64,000 nucleotides of DNA, from contig NZ_JARHUI010000002.1 of the NCBI RefSeq assembly GCF_029222925.1, forward strand, positions 1 to 64,000. Reading direction: 5' to 3'. Under the pieces are notes generated by a model. The model was not told where the DNA came from. It saw nothing but the letters and a program-made list of their open reading frames with translations, and did not search any database. The DNA is from Algoriphagus sp. CAU 1675 (lineage in GTDB: Bacteria; Bacteroidota; Bacteroidia; Cytophagales; Cyclobacteriaceae). The position numbers were made by a program, and so were the translations under genes. This document shows, piece after piece, positions 60,535 to 64,000 of the stretch (position 1 is its first letter; each line of letters starts with the position of its first letter).

Positions 60535-62919
60535 TTGAATCCTCCAAAAGATACCTCGCTCATTTTAAAGTTGCTGTTCAGGAGGCCAATCCTAACGGGC
60601 ATCATAATTTTTTTACTAAGCATTGCCTTTTCATTTTACACAAGTTTTAGTGAGTACAAATTCATCAAATTGGATCAGGATCAGTTGGTCACCTTAAAGC
60701 TTAATGAGCTTAGAAAATCCATTATTTCAACCATTGATGAAGGGAAGACTGCAATGAAAACCCTTGCCTTTATCTCAGAAAATTATCCTGTTGATACCAA
60801 TTTCGAATTAATTGGTAAAGAAATCCTTGAAAGCAACCCTAAAATCGATGTTATCCAATTGTTGGACAGTGGCAAAATCATAGCAGTTTATCCGATCCAT
60901 GGAAATGAATCTGTTCTAGGTTATGATATTTTGTCGGATACAGTCACAAAAAGTGAGGCTCTTGAAGCAATCCGAAGAAGGGACGTATATTTTGCAGGTC
61001 CTATTGATCTCAAACAAGGGGGAAGAGGTCTCGTAGGAAGATTTCCCATTTTTAAAGGGGGACAATTCAAAGGTTTTTCTGCCTGCATCATTTTTCAGAA
61101 TTCCTTGGTGTCAAGCCTACAGCTCGATCAGGAAAATGACCTCTTCTATTACCAGCTTGACAAGTTCAATCCAAATACAGGCAAAAGGGATTATTTGCTA
61201 CCTCTACCAGATGAAAAAAAAGAAATCTTGGGGCAAAAAGCAGAAACAACTATTGAAGAGGGAGGCTTAACACTTTCGGTTCAATATATAGACTCCCCAA
61301 TAAGTTCTAGATTAATTACACAGGCAATCATTCAAGGCCTATTTTCAATACTTTTGGGCTTTTTTGCCTGGAACTTCGCCAGGCAGCCTGCCCATCTTGC
61401 CAAAAAAGTGGAAGAACAATCAAAGGCTCTTAAGGAATCCAACCAAAGATATGAGTATGCCACTATTGCCACCTCCGATGTGATTTGGGATTGGGATTTA
61501 AAAACAGGTCATATTTATCGCTCCTCTCAGTTTTATAAAATGCTGGGATTTAAACCCGATGAATATACTGGAATAGTGGATGTTTTTCGGAGTAGAATCC
61601 ATCCCCAAGACCGAGAAGAAGCTGTAAACGAACTAAATGAAACTATAGCAGGGGAAAAATCTTATTGGGAAAATGAATTCAGAATCCAAAACGGGGAGGG
61701 AGAATATATCTATGTAATTGACAAAGGTCATATCCTCAGGGACAAAAATGGAAAAGCAATTCGAATGATTGGTGCGACTCAGGACATCACCAAGAGAAAA
61801 AATACGGAATTGGCCTTGAAGAAAGAAAAAGATCGGCTCAACTATGTGATTGATGGTACCCAAGCTGGAACATGGGAGTGGAATGTCCAGACTGGAGAGA
61901 CGGTGTTCAATGAATCATGGGCCAAAATTATCGGCTATACCCTAGATGAAATTCAACCAGTATCCATCGATACCTGGATTAAATTCTCACATCCGGAAGA
62001 TCTAAAAAAATCCAATGAGGAATTAAAACTATACTTTGAAGGCAAAAAAGACAGGTACGAAGCCGAAGTGCGAATGAAGCATAAAAACGGTTCCTGGAGA
62101 TGGGTACTGGATAGAGGAAGGGCCTTTTCATGGACAGAAGATGGGAAACCTTTGATGATGTTTGGTACCCACCTCGACATTACCCATATAAAAACCCAAG
62201 AGGAGGAAATACAGAAAACCAACCAAAAATTGCTCGCCGCCAATGAGGAATTGAAAGTGTTTGCGAGTTTGGCGTCTCATGATATGAAAGAGCCTTTGCG
62301 AATGATCAGTTCCTTTCTTTCCCTTTTGAAGAAAAAGTACCAAGAGGTCTTGGATGCAAAGGGAAACCAATTCATTGATTTCGCAGTAGATGGATCCAAA
62401 AGGCTTACAGCTCTGATTGACAACCTTTTAGAATACTCAAAAATCGGATTTGACCTCAATCTTGCTGAAAATATTAACACCAAAAAATTGCTTGATGAGA
62501 TTTTGGAACTAAAAAAACAAGTAATTCTCGAAATTGGAGCCGAAATCACTATCGGAGATCTTCCAAACATTCGTGGAGTAAAAACACCTATTCAATCTCT
62601 ATTTCAGAATCTAATAAGCAATGCACTGAAATTCCGCCAAAAAGGCAAAGTCCCGAAAATTGTAATTAATGGCCATGAAACGGAAAATTTCTGGGAATTT
62701 TCTGTATCGGATAATGGGATAGGTATTGAATCCGAGTATATTGATAAAATCTTTGAAATTCTGGTTAAACTCCATTCAAAAGATGAATATTCAGGAACAG
62801 GCTTAGGACTTGCAATGTGTAAAAAAATCGTCAATCAACATGGAGGGAATATTTGGGTAGAGTCTACCCCTGGCCTAGGAAGTAAATTTAACTTTTCAAT
62901 TAAAAAGAATGGAATATAA
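60535..62919 (+). CDS. CHASE-PAS membrane sensor histidine kinase
   Basis: A 794-residue protein that begins with TTG, 2 bp after the upstream kinase stop; no upstream ATG exists and the N-terminus (KLLFRRPILTGIIIFLLSIAF) is a good membrane helix, so TTG is likely. Topology: helix, periplasmic CHASE-like sensor (residues about 40-255, with GGRGLVGRFPIFKGG), second helix, two PAS/PAC units (IGATQDITKRK, FGTHLDITH), HisKA H582 (ASHDMKEPLRMISSF) and HATPase. Its catalytic half closely resembles the neighbouring kinase, suggesting duplication. It overlaps the downstream receiver gene by 11 bp. Confidence 0.93.
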   Translation: MNPPKDTSLILKLLFRRPILTGIIIFLLSIAFSFYTSFSEYKFIKLDQDQLVTLKLNELRKSIISTIDEGKTAMKTLAFISENYPVDTNFELIGKEILESNPKIDVIQLLDSGKIIAVYPIHGNESVLGYDILSDTVTKSEALEAIRRRDVYFAGPIDLKQGGRGLVGRFPIFKGGQFKGFSACIIFQNSLVSSLQLDQENDLFYYQLDKFNPNTGKRDYLLPLPDEKKEILGQKAETTIEEGGLTLSVQYIDSPISSRLITQAIIQGLFSILLGFFAWNFARQPAHLAKKVEEQSKALKESNQRYEYATIATSDVIWDWDLKTGHIYRSSQFYKMLGFKPDEYTGIVDVFRSRIHPQDREEAVNELNETIAGEKSYWENEFRIQNGEGEYIYVIDKGHILRDKNGKAIRMIGATQDITKRKNTELALKKEKDRLNYVIDGTQAGTWEWNVQTGETVFNESWAKIIGYTLDEIQPVSIDTWIKFSHPEDLKKSNEELKLYFEGKKDRYEAEVRMKHKNGSWRWVLDRGRAFSWTEDGKPLMMFGTHLDITHIKTQEEEIQKTNQKLLAANEELKVFASLASHDMKEPLRMISSFLSLLKKKYQEVLDAKGNQFIDFAVDGSKRLTALIDNLLEYSKIGFDLNLAENINTKKLLDEILELKKQVILEIGAEITIGDLPNIRGVKTPIQSLFQNLISNALKFRQKGKVPKIVINGHETENFWEFSVSDNGIGIESEYIDKIFEILVKLHSKDEYSGTGLGLAMCKKIVNQHGGNIWVESTPGLGSKFNFSIKKNGI

Positions 62920-63346
62920 ACCAATCAAAATTTTACTGGTCGAAGACAACGAAGGCGATATTTTCCTGACAAAAGAAGCCTTATCAGAAGCCAGAATCAA
63001 AAACGTAACGGAGGTTGTTCGAGACGGTGAACAGGCTATTTCTTTATTGGAGAACAGACTGAAAAAAAATCCAGACGAACTACCCGACCTGATCATTCTC
63101 GATATCAACCTTCCCAAAAAAAATGGGCATGAAGTTTTGATGCACCTCAAAAAAAATAAAGGCTTAACACATGTACCCATTATCATTTTAAGCACCTCAT
63201 TTTCAGATCAGGATGTTTTAAAAGCATATCAAGAACATGCCAATTGCTATATAGTTAAACCTATTGATGTCTTTGATTTTATGCAAGTTGTTTCGAAAAT
63301 TGAGGACTTTTGGTTTAATATTATCAAATACCCTAAAATTAAATAA
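62909..63346 (+). CDS. Rcp1-type single-domain response regulator
   Basis: A 145-residue receiver that overlaps the previous kinase stop. It follows the Rcp pattern: LLVEDNEGDIFLTKEAL at the start, D65 in IILDINLPK, STSFSDQD and VKPIDVFDFM with the conserved Lys. Rcp-type proteins accept phosphate from PAS/phytochrome kinases. Overlap and position make the two upstream kinases the obvious partners. Confidence 0.94.
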   Translation: MEYKPIKILLVEDNEGDIFLTKEALSEARIKNVTEVVRDGEQAISLLENRLKKNPDELPDLIILDINLPKKNGHEVLMHLKKNKGLTHVPIIILSTSFSDQDVLKAYQEHANCYIVKPIDVFDFMQVVSKIEDFWFNIIKYPKIK

Positions 63347-63358
63347 TTAGGCTATTTC

Positions 63359-64000
63359 ATGAGAAAGGACAAAAAAATATACACTTTCCTAGTAATTGAA
63401 GATAATCTAGGCGACTATGTATTGATTGATGAGTACCTTTCTGAAGTTTTTGTCAACCCAATTTCGGTCAATTGCCGTTCCTTTCAAGAAGCAAAATCAA
63501 TACTTGAAGGACCCGAAAAAATCGATTTGGTATTTTTAGACCTTTCCCTTCCTGATCTCTCCGGAGAAACCCTGATTAAAGCAGTGGTAGAATCTGCGCA
63601 GGAAATTCCAGTCATTGCCTTAACTGGATTTTCTGATCTGGATTTTAGCATTCGGTCCCTTTCTTTGGGAATATCAGATTACCTTCTCAAAGACGAATTG
63701 ACTCCTACGGTTCTATACAAGAGCATCATTTATTCTATAGAAAGAAACAAACACATTGAGGAACTTCAGCATTCGGAAAAGCGATACAGTGACTTATTCC
63801 ACCTCAATCCTACCCCTATGATGGTTTATGATTTGGCCACATTGAAAATATTGAATGTCAATGAAGCTGCAATTGAGGCATATGGCTATTCTCATCAGGA
63901 GTTTATTTCTATGACATTGAAAGATATTCGCCCCGATGAGGATGTTCCCAAGCTTCTTCAATCAGTGGAAGACTTTTGGGTAAATAACAACCCCAACTAC
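63359..64000 (+). CDS. Receiver-PAS signalling protein, N-terminal part (cut by window end)
   Basis: The ATG at 63359 opens a frame of 214 codons that runs off the window. Residues 1-120 are a receiver with D61 (VFLDLSLPD) and K111 (YLLKDEL), followed by a PAS domain (from about 137: DLFHLNPTPMMVYDLATLKILNVNEAAIEAYGY). A C-terminal output (kinase or other) probably lies beyond the window. It follows the Rcp-type receiver by 12 bp in the same cluster. Confidence 0.85.
   Translation, partial: MRKDKKIYTFLVIEDNLGDYVLIDEYLSEVFVNPISVNCRSFQEAKSILEGPEKIDLVFLDLSLPDLSGETLIKAVVESAQEIPVIALTGFSDLDFSIRSLSLGISDYLLKDELTPTVLYKSIIYSIERNKHIEELQHSEKRYSDLFHLNPTPMMVYDLATLKILNVNEAAIEAYGYSHQEFISMTLKDIRPDEDVPKLLQSVEDFWVNNNPNY

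Noticed and set aside
1-64000. CRISPR arrays, riboswitches, rRNA genes, prophage
   Set aside because: I saw no regular direct-repeat array, no recognisable aptamer leader, no rRNA sequence and no phage structural genes.

Overview
The window reads as chromosomal DNA of a member of the Bacteroidota, most likely Cytophagales close to Cyclobacteriaceae/Algoriphagus. This is inferred from gene content: a lipoprotein-type TamA homologue, propeller-domain sensor kinases, the SUF order B-C-D-S-E plus a DUF59 protein and a YphP-type bacilliredoxin, and many lipoprotein signal peptides. It is also supported by promoters that fit the Bacteroidota -7 consensus TAnnTTTG. No database search was possible, so the taxon is an inference. 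Protein coordinates use the start codons I judged most likely, and several differ from the longest open frame.

Layout. 1-491: end of an IS3-type element with a frameshifted orfA. 499-5872: short heptamer repeat, then secreted S9 and M14 peptidases and a small exported protein, all on the minus strand. 6249-13388: Lrp/AsnC regulator and the complete suf iron-sulfur assembly operon, interrupted between sufB and sufC by a 23S-IVS-type four-helix-bundle gene inside a perfect 15-bp inverted repeat. 13632-15305: citrate synthase and acyl-CoA-binding protein. 15333-28109: transporter, rRNA methyltransferase, TamL-like outer-membrane assembly lipoprotein, hemF, PAP2 phosphatase, ppc, lactonase, menC and queA (housekeeping metabolism). 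28204-30344: PAS protein with a lone phosphoacceptor domain, a small unknown gene, and tRNA-Ser preceded by a broken 5' copy of itself. 30855-36984: GbsR/MarR regulator with a TolC-MFP-RND efflux operon; the same palindrome lies upstream of both. 37055-40822: small accessory genes (ACP-like, RidA-like, DUF4440, hemerythrin-like, DUF4345). 41147-44554: SDR dehydrogenase, serine hydrolase, unknown lipoprotein. 44648-51079: propeller sensor kinase, NarL-type regulator, a 56-residue putative exported peptide, ECF sigma factor, CPBP protease-like protein and a hydrolase, with four copies of the palindrome TCACAT-N4-ATGTGA between them. 51174-58104: lone receiver, lipoprotein, tRNA-Pro and tRNA-Leu, AI-2E-type permease, esterase, acyltransferase, cyclophilin, Gfo/Idh/MocA oxidoreductase. 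58178-64000: tandem PAS histidine kinases, an Rcp-type receiver and a receiver-PAS protein cut by the window end.

How the parts work together. The suf genes form a tight co-directional unit for Fe-S cluster assembly. The efflux genes are probably repressed by the regulator encoded just upstream. The propeller kinase and LuxR-type regulator very likely control themselves and the neighbouring small peptide and sigma factor through the repeated palindrome. The two best candidates for something undescribed are the IVS-like cassette embedded in the suf mRNA and this four-site signalling regulon.
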